DNA of 20,785 nucleotides from NCBI GenBank assembly GCA_022706885.1, contig JAKJBR010000020.1:1-20785 (forward strand), read 5' to 3'. Below, piece after piece: positions 14,947 through 20,785 of the stretch. Below the pieces are notes generated by a model. That model did not search any database, was not told the origin of the DNA, and was given only the letters and a program-made list of their open reading frames with translations. Position numbers and translations under genes: made by a program. The first letter of the stretch is position 1. Each line of letters starts with the position of its first letter. Origin of the DNA: DUPQ01 sp022706885 (lineage in GTDB: Bacteria > Bacillota > Clostridia > DUPQ01).

Positions 14947-16229
14947 TGTTTCAGACTATCAGAAATGCTTGGCGTATACCCGAGTTGAGAAAGAAAATGT
15001 TATTAACCATCGCAATGCTCCTCATATACAGAGTAGGGTGTCACCTGCCCGTTCCCGGGCTCATAGGTGCGGCATTTGAAGTACTGGTGGAAGGAAACAA
15101 ACTTTTCGGATTCATGGATATGTTCTCCGGAGGAGCTTTCTCCAATATGTCATTATTTGCAATGAACATACAGCCGTACATCAACGCTTCCATTATACTT
15201 AACCTTCTTACCGTAGCCATTCCCGCTTTGGAAAGACTGGCTAAAGAAGGCGAAGAAGGCAGGAAAAAGATTACCCAGTACACCAGGTATCTTACGATAG
15301 GACTGGGACTTTTCCAGGCAAGCATGCTGTTTATAACATTAAAAAACTATGATGTACTGTATGACGGCGGAACGGTAATGAGCTTCCTGACGGTGGTATT
15401 TACCTTCTGTGCAGGTACGGCAGTAGTTATGTGGTTGGGCGAATTGATTACGGAAAAGGGAATAGGAAACGGAATATCCATGATAATCTTCGTGGGTATC
15501 GTATCCAGAATACCTACCGCTGCGGCAGTGCTTTATGCAAACTGGCAACAGGGAAATCTCGGAGCTACGGCTATAGAGACTATACTTTTGGTAACCGGTC
15601 TTTTAGTGGTAATGTTGGGTATGGTAGTGGGAACTGTTTATGTTTCCGGAGCTACAAGAAAGATACCGGTAAACTACGCAAAGAAAGTAGTGGGAAGAAA
15701 GATGTACGGAGGACAAAGTACCCATATACCGATGCAGCTTAATATGTCGGGCGTAATGCCGATAATATTTGCTTCATCCATAACCACTTTGCCTTCCATC
15801 ATAATTAACTTCGTAGCACCCCATACCGAAAACAAGTTCTTGATTGCACTGCAAAAAACCGATTCGTGGGGATTTATGGCGGTATATGCCGCATTGATAT
15901 TCTTCTTCTCCTTTTTCTACACCATGATTTCTTTCAATCCGGTGGAAGTAGCAACCAACTTACGGAAGAACGGAGGCTTTATACCGGGATTGAGACCGGG
16001 AAAACCCACTTCCGATTATCTTGCGTATGTATTGAATAAAATAACCTGGTTCGGAGGACTTTTCCTTGCTTTATTGGCAACAATACCGTCAATACTTGCA
16101 AAGGTGGTAGGAATACAGATAGGTTTCGGAGGCAGTGCGTTACTTATCGTAGTAGGTGTTGCACTGGAAACGGTTAAACAAATGGAATCGCAGATGCTCA
16201 TGAGGCATTACAAAGGATTCCTTGATTGA
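14946..16229 (+). CDS. secY: Protein translocase subunit SecY
   Basis: A 427-residue polytopic membrane protein of normal length with about ten transmembrane segments. Landmarks are the first segment with YRVGCHLPVPG, the plug region after it (FMDMFSGGAFSNMSLFAM), NASIILNLLTVAIPALE, and the cytoplasmic loop with ATNLRKNGGFIPGLRPGKPT that docks SecA and ribosomes. SecY forms the protein-conducting channel with SecE and SecG, whose genes are not in the window. The ATG overlaps the rplO stop (taATG). The gene ends eight bases before the adk start. Confidence 0.99.
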   Translation: MFQTIRNAWRIPELRKKMLLTIAMLLIYRVGCHLPVPGLIGAAFEVLVEGNKLFGFMDMFSGGAFSNMSLFAMNIQPYINASIILNLLTVAIPALERLAKEGEEGRKKITQYTRYLTIGLGLFQASMLFITLKNYDVLYDGGTVMSFLTVVFTFCAGTAVVMWLGELITEKGIGNGISMIIFVGIVSRIPTAAAVLYANWQQGNLGATAIETILLVTGLLVVMLGMVVGTVYVSGATRKIPVNYAKKVVGRKMYGGQSTHIPMQLNMSGVMPIIFASSITTLPSIIINFVAPHTENKFLIALQKTDSWGFMAVYAALIFFFSFFYTMISFNPVEVATNLRKNGGFIPGLRPGKPTSDYLAYVLNKITWFGGLFLALLATIPSILAKVVGIQIGFGGSALLIVVGVALETVKQMESQMLMRHYKGFLD

Positions 16230-16236
16230 GGCAGCC

Positions 16237-16902
16237 ATGATTGTTATTATGCTGGGAGCCCCTGCCAGCGGCAAGGGAACACAAAGCGCTATAGTAGCAC
16301 AAAGACTTAAAGTACCGCATATATCCACAGGTGATATATTCAGGTGGAACATTGCCAACAACACTGCGGTGGGAGAAGAGGCTAAGAAGTACATTGACAA
16401 AGGAATGCTGGTTCCGGACGAGCTGACAATACGTATATTGAAGGAAAGGATTGAAAAGGAAGACTGCAGCAACGGATTTGTGCTTGACGGTTTTCCGAGA
16501 ACAATCAACCAGCAGCAGTCGTTGGACAGGATGCTTACAGAATGCAATAAATCCATTGATATGGCCATTGATCTTGTAGTAACGGATGATGAAGTCATAA
16601 GAAGGATTTCCGGCAGAAGAATGTGTAAATGCGGAAAAGCATATCACATCGTAACCTATCCTCCCAAGACACCCGGAATCTGTGATTTATGTAACGGAGA
16701 ACTGTATACCAGAAAAGATGATACCGTTGAGGTGGCAATCACAAGATTGGAGGCATATAAGCTTCAATCGGAACCCATACTTGCGGTATACAGAGAAAGA
16801 GGAATTGTTGTGGATATAGACGGGCACAAACCGCAAGAGCAGGTGGCGGAGGATGTATGGAAGGAAATACTGAAATACTCCGAAAAACACGGCTGGATGT
16901 AA
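16237..16902 (+). CDS. adk: Adenylate kinase with altered zinc knuckle
   Basis: A 221-residue long-type adenylate kinase (ATP + AMP to 2 ADP). The P-loop is GAPASGKGTQ (residues 7-16), then STGDIFRWNI (30-39), DGFPRT (84-89) and GRRMCKCGKAYH leading the LID domain (127-138). The LID has four cysteines (C130, C132, C149, C152) as in zinc-binding Gram-positive enzymes, but the first pair is C-x-C instead of the usual C-x2-C, one residue short. The ATG at 16237 gives the family N-terminus, with a TGAGG site 5 nt upstream that overlaps the secY stop; a TTG at 16222 would add five residues. The gene lies between secY and infA, with map missing. Confidence 0.98.
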   Translation: MIVIMLGAPASGKGTQSAIVAQRLKVPHISTGDIFRWNIANNTAVGEEAKKYIDKGMLVPDELTIRILKERIEKEDCSNGFVLDGFPRTINQQQSLDRMLTECNKSIDMAIDLVVTDDEVIRRISGRRMCKCGKAYHIVTYPPKTPGICDLCNGELYTRKDDTVEVAITRLEAYKLQSEPILAVYRERGIVVDIDGHKPQEQVAEDVWKEILKYSEKHGWM

Positions 16903-16927
16903 TGCCCGGGATAAGGAGGCAAAGATT

Positions 16928-17143
16928 TTGGCAAAGGATGTTATTGAGACGGAAGGCGTAGTAATTGAAGCTTTACCAAATACGATGTTTCGGGTGGAAT
17001 TACAAAACAAGCATGTGATATTGGCGCATATCTCGGGCAAACTGAGAATGCACTATATAAGGATATTACCGGGAGATAAGGTAAAAATAGAGATGTCACC
17101 GTATGATTTGACCAAAGGTCGGATAGTATGGAGAGGCAAATAG
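16928..17143 (+). CDS. infA: Translation initiation factor IF-1
   Basis: A 71-residue OB-fold (S1-type) protein, normal in length. It shows MAKDVIETEGVVIEALPNTMFRVEL, then HISGKLRMHYIRILPGDKV and LTKGRIVWRGK, all family hallmarks. IF-1 blocks the A site during initiation. It starts with TTG (16928), preceded by AAGGAGG with about 8 nt spacing. It lies 25 nt after adk; the methionine aminopeptidase gene often found in between is absent. Confidence 0.98.
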   Translation: MAKDVIETEGVVIEALPNTMFRVELQNKHVILAHISGKLRMHYIRILPGDKVKIEMSPYDLTKGRIVWRGK

Positions 17144-17155
17144 GAGGGATATACT

Positions 17156-17269
17156 ATGAAAGTAAAACCGTCAGTAAAGAAAAGATGCGAAAAGTGCAAG
17201 ATTATCAAAAGAAAAGGCAGAGTTATGGTAATCTGCGATAATCCCAGGCACAAGCAAAGACAGGGATAA
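17156..17269 (+). CDS. rpmJ: 50S ribosomal protein L36, zinc-binding (C+) form
   Basis: A 37-residue protein (MKVKPSVKKRCEKCKIIKRK at the start and NPRHKQRQG at the end), exactly the family size. C11, C14, C27 and H32 form the C-x2-C-x12-C-x4-H zinc site of the C+ type. L36 is the smallest 50S protein and contacts 23S rRNA near the factor-binding region. TAGGAGGG (17141-17148) lies 7 nt before the ATG and overlaps the infA stop. It is followed by a 107-nt non-coding gap that holds a possible pseudoknot. Confidence 0.98.
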   Translation: MKVKPSVKKRCEKCKIIKRKGRVMVICDNPRHKQRQG

Positions 17270-17272
17270 TGT

Positions 17273-17322
17273 GCTTAGCACTGCCATAAGCGGCTGACAG
17301 TGAGTAACTGTTCTTGGCAGTG
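17273..17322 (+). promoter_or_regulatory. Possible pseudoknot RNA leader upstream of rpsM
   Basis: Three pairings coexist on paper. Stem 1 joins GCTTA (17273-17277) to TAAGC (17287-17291). Stem 2 joins CACTGCC (17279-17285), in the loop of stem 1, to GGCAGTG (17316-17322), so the two interleave as an H-type pseudoknot; an eighth pair, A17286-T17315, is possible. An internal hairpin GACAGT/ACTGTT (17296-17301 with 17307-17312, one G-T) closes loop 3. A competing short hairpin GTGC/GCAC (17271-17274 with 17278-17281) would exclude both stems. There is no T-run after it. It occupies the position of the S4-binding leader of the E. coli alpha operon, ahead of rpsM-rpsK-rpsD-rpoA-rplQ. Confidence 0.5.
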
Positions 17323-17376
17323 ATAACATAGATACTCAAAAAGATTTTGAAAGGACTATGGAGGTAAAAAAGTAAA

Positions 17377-17748
17377 ATGGCTCGTATTGCCGGGGTGGAT
17401 TTACCCAGAGAGAAAAGAGTAGAGATCGGTCTGACATACATATACGGTATCGGACTGACCAGTTCACAGAAAATTCTGGAGCAGGCAGGAGTAAATCCTG
17501 ACACCAGAGTAAAAGATCTTACGGAGTCTGAAATTGTAAAATTGAGAGGCCTGATAGAAAAAGAACATGTAGTTGAAGGTGATCTTCGCAGAGAAGTATC
17601 ATTCAACATAAAAAGACTGGTTGATATAGGAAGCTACAGAGGCAGAAGACACAGAATGGGCTTACCTGTAAGGGGTCAGAGAACAAAAACCAATGCAAGG
17701 ACACGGAAAGGTCCGGTCAGAGCATCTGTTAGTGTAAAGAAGAAGTAA
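17377..17748 (+). CDS. rpsM: 30S ribosomal protein S13
   Basis: A 123-residue protein of normal length. MARIAGVDLPREKRVEIGLT opens the helix-two-turn-helix domain, and the basic tail has RGRRHRMGLPVRGQRTKTNA followed by RKGP. S13 contacts tRNA and L5 across the subunit interface. GGAGG (17360-17364) is 12 nt before the ATG, longer than in most neighbours, and a five-codon ATG-to-TAA frame (17358-17375) starts just before it. It leads the alpha-operon portion of the supercluster after a 107-nt gap. Confidence 0.98.
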   Translation: MARIAGVDLPREKRVEIGLTYIYGIGLTSSQKILEQAGVNPDTRVKDLTESEIVKLRGLIEKEHVVEGDLRREVSFNIKRLVDIGSYRGRRHRMGLPVRGQRTKTNARTRKGPVRASVSVKKK

Positions 17749-17761
17749 GGAGACATGAGCA

Positions 17762-18160
17762 ATGGCGCAGAAAACGACTGTTAAGAGATCAAGAAAGAGA
17801 AAAGAGAAGAAAAACGTTGAACACGGCCAGGCACACATCCGTTCCAGCTTCAATAATACAATTGTAACCATGTCGGATTTACAAGGTAATGTTTTATCAT
17901 GGGCAAGCGCGGGCGGATTAGGTTTCAGAGGCTCCAAGAAAAACACACCGTTTGCCGCACAGGTTGCCGCAGAGACAGCTGCTAAAGCTGCTATGGAGCA
18001 CGGCTTGAGAACGGTGGAAGTATATATAAAAGGACCCGGTGCCGGCAGAGAATCGGCAATCAGGGCTATGGAAACCGCAGGCCTTACTGTTGTAATGATA
18101 AAGGATGTAACTCCTATTCCGCATAACGGCTGCAGACCGCCGAAGAGAAGAAGAGTTTAA
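17762..18160 (+). CDS. rpsK: 30S ribosomal protein S11
   Basis: A 132-residue protein of normal length. The family core is visible as NVEHGQAHIRSSFNNTIVT, GFRGSKKNTPFAAQVAAE and IKGPGAGRESAIRA, and the tail ends HNGCRPPKRRRV. S11 forms part of the 30S platform near the mRNA exit. The first 20 residues are very basic. AAGGAGACAT starts at the rpsM stop and precedes the ATG by about 7 nt. Confidence 0.98.
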   Translation: MAQKTTVKRSRKRKEKKNVEHGQAHIRSSFNNTIVTMSDLQGNVLSWASAGGLGFRGSKKNTPFAAQVAAETAAKAAMEHGLRTVEVYIKGPGAGRESAIRAMETAGLTVVMIKDVTPIPHNGCRPPKRRRV

Positions 18161-18175
18161 GGAGGTACAATTAAC

Positions 18176-18802
18176 ATGGCAAGATATACAGATGCTGTAT
18201 GCAAACTTTGCAGACGCGAAGGAACAAAATTGTTTTTAAAAGGTGACAGATGCTATACCGATAAATGTGCTTTGGTAAGAAGAGCTTATGCTTCCGGACA
18301 GCACGGAAAGAAGAGAAGCAAACAGAGCGAATACGGTATGCAGCTTCGTGAAAAGCAGAAAGCAAGAAGATTTTACGGAGTACTGGAATCACAGTTCAGA
18401 AAGTATTTTGAAATGGCTTCCAGACAGAAAGGCATGACCGGTGAAAACCTTCTTAAGATATTGGAAAGCAGACTGGACAATATTATTTACAGGATAGGAC
18501 TGGCTAATTCCAGACCGGAAGCAAGACAGCTTGTCAAACACGGGCACTTTACAATAAACGGTAAGACAGTGGATATACCGTCATATCTGGTACAGGTGGG
18601 AGAAGTCATACAACTCAAGGAGTCCATGAAAGACTCGCCCAAGTTCAAGGAACTTATCGAAACCTCACAGACCAAGATAATACCGGCACACATAGAATTC
18701 GATCAGTCCGCCGTGGGCGCAAAGATTGTTGATACATGTAAACGTGAAGACGTAAGTCTGCCTGTAGAGGAAAGATTTATAGTGGAATTCTACTCCAAGT
18801 AG
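18176..18802 (+). CDS. rpsD: 30S ribosomal protein S4, zinc-binding N-terminus
   Basis: A 208-residue protein. The N-terminal zinc site is formed by C9, C12, C26 and C31 (C-x2-C-x13-C-x4-C). An S4 RNA-binding domain follows from about residue 97 (LDNIIYRIGLANSRPEARQLVKHGH, written only as landmark residues). S4 nucleates 30S assembly and in E. coli represses the alpha operon. Here it sits inside the alpha-type cluster downstream of the possible pseudoknot at 17273-17322, so the regulatory circuit could be preserved. AAGGAGG (18160-18166) precedes the ATG by 9 nt. Confidence 0.98.
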   Translation: MARYTDAVCKLCRREGTKLFLKGDRCYTDKCALVRRAYASGQHGKKRSKQSEYGMQLREKQKARRFYGVLESQFRKYFEMASRQKGMTGENLLKILESRLDNIIYRIGLANSRPEARQLVKHGHFTINGKTVDIPSYLVQVGEVIQLKESMKDSPKFKELIETSQTKIIPAHIEFDQSAVGAKIVDTCKREDVSLPVEERFIVEFYSK

Positions 18803-18844
18803 TAACTGCTTAATATACCATTAGTTTAAAAGGAGGGTATAACA

Positions 18845-19792
18845 TTGATAGATATAACAATAGAGAAACCGAGAATCGAATGTGTTGAAACAACCGATGT
18901 TTACGGCAAGTTTGTAGTGGAACCCCTCGAGAGAGGCTACGGCACTACATTGGGTAACTCCTTAAGAAGAATTTTGTTATCCTCTTTGCCCGGAGCAGCT
19001 GCTACGAGCATAAAGATAGACGGCGTATTGCATGAATTTTCCACAATCCCGGGAGTAGTGGAAGATGTTACCGAGATAATTCTTAATGTTAAAGGTATCA
19101 GGTTCAGACTGGATACCGATGAAGTAAAGACTTTAAGCATAAGAACCGAAGGTACCGGAGATGTTACCGCGGGAGATATTCTTAAGAATGCCGAAGTGGA
19201 AGTACTCAATCCCGATCATTATCTTTTTAAGATGGATGAATGTAAATCTTTCTACATGGAAATAACGGTATCCAAAGGCAGAGGATACGATTCCGCCGAA
19301 AAGAACAAAAAAGAAGGTATGCCTATCGGAACCATTCCCATCGACTCGATATATACCCCGGTAAACAGAGTGGTATATAAAGTGGAGGATACCCGTGTGG
19401 GTCAGATAACCGACTATGACATGCTCACAATGGAAATATATACGGACAAATCAATGTCCCCGACAAAGGCGTTGAGTTATGCGGCTAAGATAATGAGCGA
19501 TCATCTCAATCTGTTTATCGATCTTTCGGAAGAAGTCAAACAGACGGAAACCGTTAAAGAAGCCGAAGAAACCAACAAGGACGAAAGCTTGGAAAAACCC
19601 ATTGATGATTTGGACCTTTCGGTAAGATCATACAACTGCTTAAAGAGAGCCGGAATCAACACCGTAGGCAACCTAATCAGCAAGACCGAGGAGGAAATGA
19701 TGAAGGTTCGCAATCTCGGCAAGAAATCATTTGAGGAAATACATAACAAGCTTGACGAATTGGGATATAAATTTGCCAAGTCGGATGAATAA
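18845..19792 (+). CDS. rpoA: DNA-directed RNA polymerase subunit alpha
   Basis: A 315-residue protein of normal length. The N-terminal dimerisation domain (residues 1-230) has EPLERGYGTTLGNSLRRILL, and the C-terminal domain after an acidic linker (about 232-250) contains DLSVRSYNCLKRAGI, with the arginine that contacts UP elements and activators, and VRNLGKKSFEEI. The start is a TTG at 18845, giving MIDITIEKPRIECVE; AAAAGGAGGG (18828-18837) lies 7 nt upstream. It follows a 42-nt gap after rpsD and precedes rplQ by 11 nt. Confidence 0.99.
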   Translation: MIDITIEKPRIECVETTDVYGKFVVEPLERGYGTTLGNSLRRILLSSLPGAAATSIKIDGVLHEFSTIPGVVEDVTEIILNVKGIRFRLDTDEVKTLSIRTEGTGDVTAGDILKNAEVEVLNPDHYLFKMDECKSFYMEITVSKGRGYDSAEKNKKEGMPIGTIPIDSIYTPVNRVVYKVEDTRVGQITDYDMLTMEIYTDKSMSPTKALSYAAKIMSDHLNLFIDLSEEVKQTETVKEAEETNKDESLEKPIDDLDLSVRSYNCLKRAGINTVGNLISKTEEEMMKVRNLGKKSFEEIHNKLDELGYKFAKSDE

Positions 19793-19803
19793 GGAGGAAT
19801 AAA

Positions 19804-20310
19804 ATGCCGTCACATAGAAAACTTGACTTACCTACAGACCAGAGAATAGCAGTTCTTAAGAATCTGGTTACGGGTTTGATAATGACAGGAAAAATTGAAA
19901 CAACCGAAGCAAGAGGAAAGGAAGTAAAGAAGATAGCCGACAGCATAATAGCTAAAGCTGTTAAAGAGTGCGATAATTTTACATCCAAGCCTCAGAAAGT
20001 CACTCGTCCCAAGACACATAAAGGCAGAAGGCTTACCATGACCAAGGAAAGCAAATACAAGGTGGATTACGAAGTTATTGAGAGAGAAACGGTAGAAGAA
20101 ATGGTTACCGTGGACAGTCCCTCAAGACTACATGCCAGAAGACAGATATTCAAATGGGTTAACAAAGTAGACGGAGTTAACGTGGTCAACAAGCTTTTTG
20201 ATGAAATTGCACCCAGGCTCAAAGACAGACAGGGCGGATATGTCAAGATATATAAGTTGGGAAAGAGACGCGGTGATGCCGCAGAGATGGTGTTACTTGA
20301 GATAATTTAA
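19804..20310 (+). CDS. rplQ: 50S ribosomal protein L17 with central insertion
   Basis: A 168-residue protein against a common 112-128. Residues 1-55 (HRKLDLPTDQRIAVLKNLVT, GKIETTEARGKEVKKIADSI) and 107-168 (SRLHARRQIFKWV, LFDEIAPRLKDRQGGYVKIY, KRRGDAAEM) are the normal L17. About 50 residues of charged sequence (roughly 56-106, beginning ECDNFTSKPQKVTRPKTHKG) are inserted between them. From memory a similar insertion occurs in Lachnospiraceae L17, which supports placement of the organism near that family. AAGGAGG overlaps the rpoA stop and precedes the ATG by about 5 nt. It is the last gene before a hairpin terminator. Confidence 0.98.
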   Translation: MPSHRKLDLPTDQRIAVLKNLVTGLIMTGKIETTEARGKEVKKIADSIIAKAVKECDNFTSKPQKVTRPKTHKGRRLTMTKESKYKVDYEVIERETVEEMVTVDSPSRLHARRQIFKWVNKVDGVNVVNKLFDEIAPRLKDRQGGYVKIYKLGKRRGDAAEMVLLEII

Positions 20311-20315
20311 GTAGA

Positions 20316-20342
20316 AAATAAGCCTTCAAGGAAGGCTTGTTT
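20316..20342 (+). terminator. Intrinsic terminator after rplQ
   Basis: AAGCCTT (20320-20326) pairs with AAGGCTT (20332-20338) across the loop CAAGG. With a T-G pair and three A-T pairs the stem extends to 11 bp (20316-20326 with 20332-20342). The T tract is short and interrupted (TTGTTTAATATT), so some read-through into the ecfA gene is possible. It follows the rplQ stop by 5 nt. Confidence 0.65.
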
Positions 20343-20352
20343 AATATTAAGG

Positions 20353-20785
20353 ATGATTGAAGTAAAGAATGCACATTACTCATACAAGACACAACCGGAA
20401 ACAACAAAGGCCGTTTCCGGTATTTCCTTGTCTATAGCTAAAGGAAGATACATAGCAATTTTAGGAAGAAACGGTTCCGGCAAGTCCACACTTGCCAGAA
20501 TGCTTAATGCACTTATCATTCCCGATAGCGGAGATATAATCGTACTGGGTATGAATACCAAAGAAAAAGAAAATCAACTGCCCATAAGAAAAAAGGTAGG
20601 CATGATATTTCAGGACCCGGACAACCAGATAGTGGGCACAAGAGTGCTGGAAGATGTTGCATTCGGCCCGGAAAACTTAGGATATGAAAGACAGAAGATT
20701 ATACAACGGGTAGATGATGCCCTGCATCAGATAGGTATATATGACTTAAGAGAAAGAGCGGTTCATACCTTGTCGGGCGGACAGA
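20353..20785 (+). CDS. ecfA: ECF transporter ATPase EcfA, 5' part (runs off the window)
   Basis: The first 144 codons of an ABC ATPase, open at the right edge with no stop. It begins MIEVKNAHYSYKTQ, and has a Walker A motif GRNGSGKST (about residues 38-46), the Q-loop IFQDPDNQIVGT (about 90-101), which is characteristic of ECF energising subunits, and the signature LSGGQ at the very end. The subunit hydrolyses ATP to drive vitamin or metal uptake through EcfT and interchangeable S components such as the FolT-like protein at 195-728. The place after rplQ is standard in Firmicutes. The ribosome binding site is poor: AAGG abuts the ATG, and a better AAGGAAGG (20328-20335) is buried in the preceding terminator hairpin. 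Confidence 0.92.
   Translation, partial: MIEVKNAHYSYKTQPETTKAVSGISLSIAKGRYIAILGRNGSGKSTLARMLNALIIPDSGDIIVLGMNTKEKENQLPIRKKVGMIFQDPDNQIVGTRVLEDVAFGPENLGYERQKIIQRVDDALHQIGIYDLRERAVHTLSGGQ

Noticed and set aside
16222..16236. TTG start for adk giving five extra residues
   Set aside because: The ATG at 16237 gives the family N-terminus and has a TGAGG site at 5 nt.
17291..17345. A possible internal promoter before rpsM (CTGACA or TTGGCA as -35)
   Set aside because: No -10-like hexamer sits 16-18 bp downstream of either; these bases are better explained by the RNA pairings.
17270..17376. Terminator between rpmJ and rpsM
   Set aside because: The pairing arms are strong but no run of T follows, so intrinsic termination is unlikely.
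1..20785. CRISPR arrays, tRNA or rRNA genes, transposases, phage genes
   Set aside because: None was seen on reading; no regularly spaced repeats, transposase motifs or tRNA-like cloverleafs were recognised.

Overview
The window is a stretch of a low-to-moderate GC Firmicutes chromosome, most likely class Clostridia and close to Lachnospiraceae. The signs are Gram-positive-type AAGGAGG ribosome binding sites before nearly every gene, heavy use of AGA and ATA codons, the zinc-binding (C+) forms of S14, L36 and S4, an L17 with an internal insertion of a kind I recall from Lachnospiraceae, and an ECF transporter ATPase gene directly after rplQ. Family placement is inference from memory, not from a search.

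Layout. Positions 1-2977 hold a forward metabolic cassette: the 3' end of a URO-D/methyltransferase-family gene, a FolT-like ECF transporter S component, a TIM-barrel sugar-phosphate isomerase/epimerase-type protein and a class-3-like aldehyde dehydrogenase. A bidirectional hairpin terminator (about 3002-3027) separates it from a convergent reverse-strand gene (3057-5366) for a large membrane-anchored alpha/beta hydrolase with a polytopic C-terminal half. The 400-bp gap 5367-5766 carries two divergent sigma-A-type promoters and a leader of about 210 nt with several hairpins.

From 5767 to 20310 runs a continuous S10-spc-alpha ribosomal protein supercluster: rpsJ, rplC, rplD, rplW, rplB, rpsS, rplV, rpsC, rplP, rpmC, rpsQ, rplN, rplX, rplE, rpsN, rpsH, rplF, rplR, rpsE, rpmD, rplO, secY, adk, infA, rpmJ, rpsM, rpsK, rpsD, rpoA, rplQ. 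Genes are separated by a few bases or overlap (taATG junctions and an 11-nt overlap), so they look co-transcribed and often translationally coupled. The map gene usual between adk and infA is absent. A hairpin terminator follows rplQ, and the window ends inside an ecfA gene, normally the first gene of an ecfA1-ecfA2-ecfT module that would energise solitary S components such as the FolT-like protein at 195-728.

How the parts work together: the supercluster supplies about half of the ribosomal proteins plus IF-1, the RNA polymerase alpha subunit, the SecY channel and adenylate kinase. No mobile element, CRISPR array, tRNA or rRNA was seen. I did not find a clearly new defence or metabolic system. 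The best candidates for something undescribed are RNA elements: a possible H-type pseudoknot upstream of rpsM (17273-17322), positioned like the S4-responsive alpha-operon leader of E. coli, and the structured rpsJ leader. Next come the hydrolase/membrane-domain fusion and a one-residue-shortened zinc knuckle in Adk.
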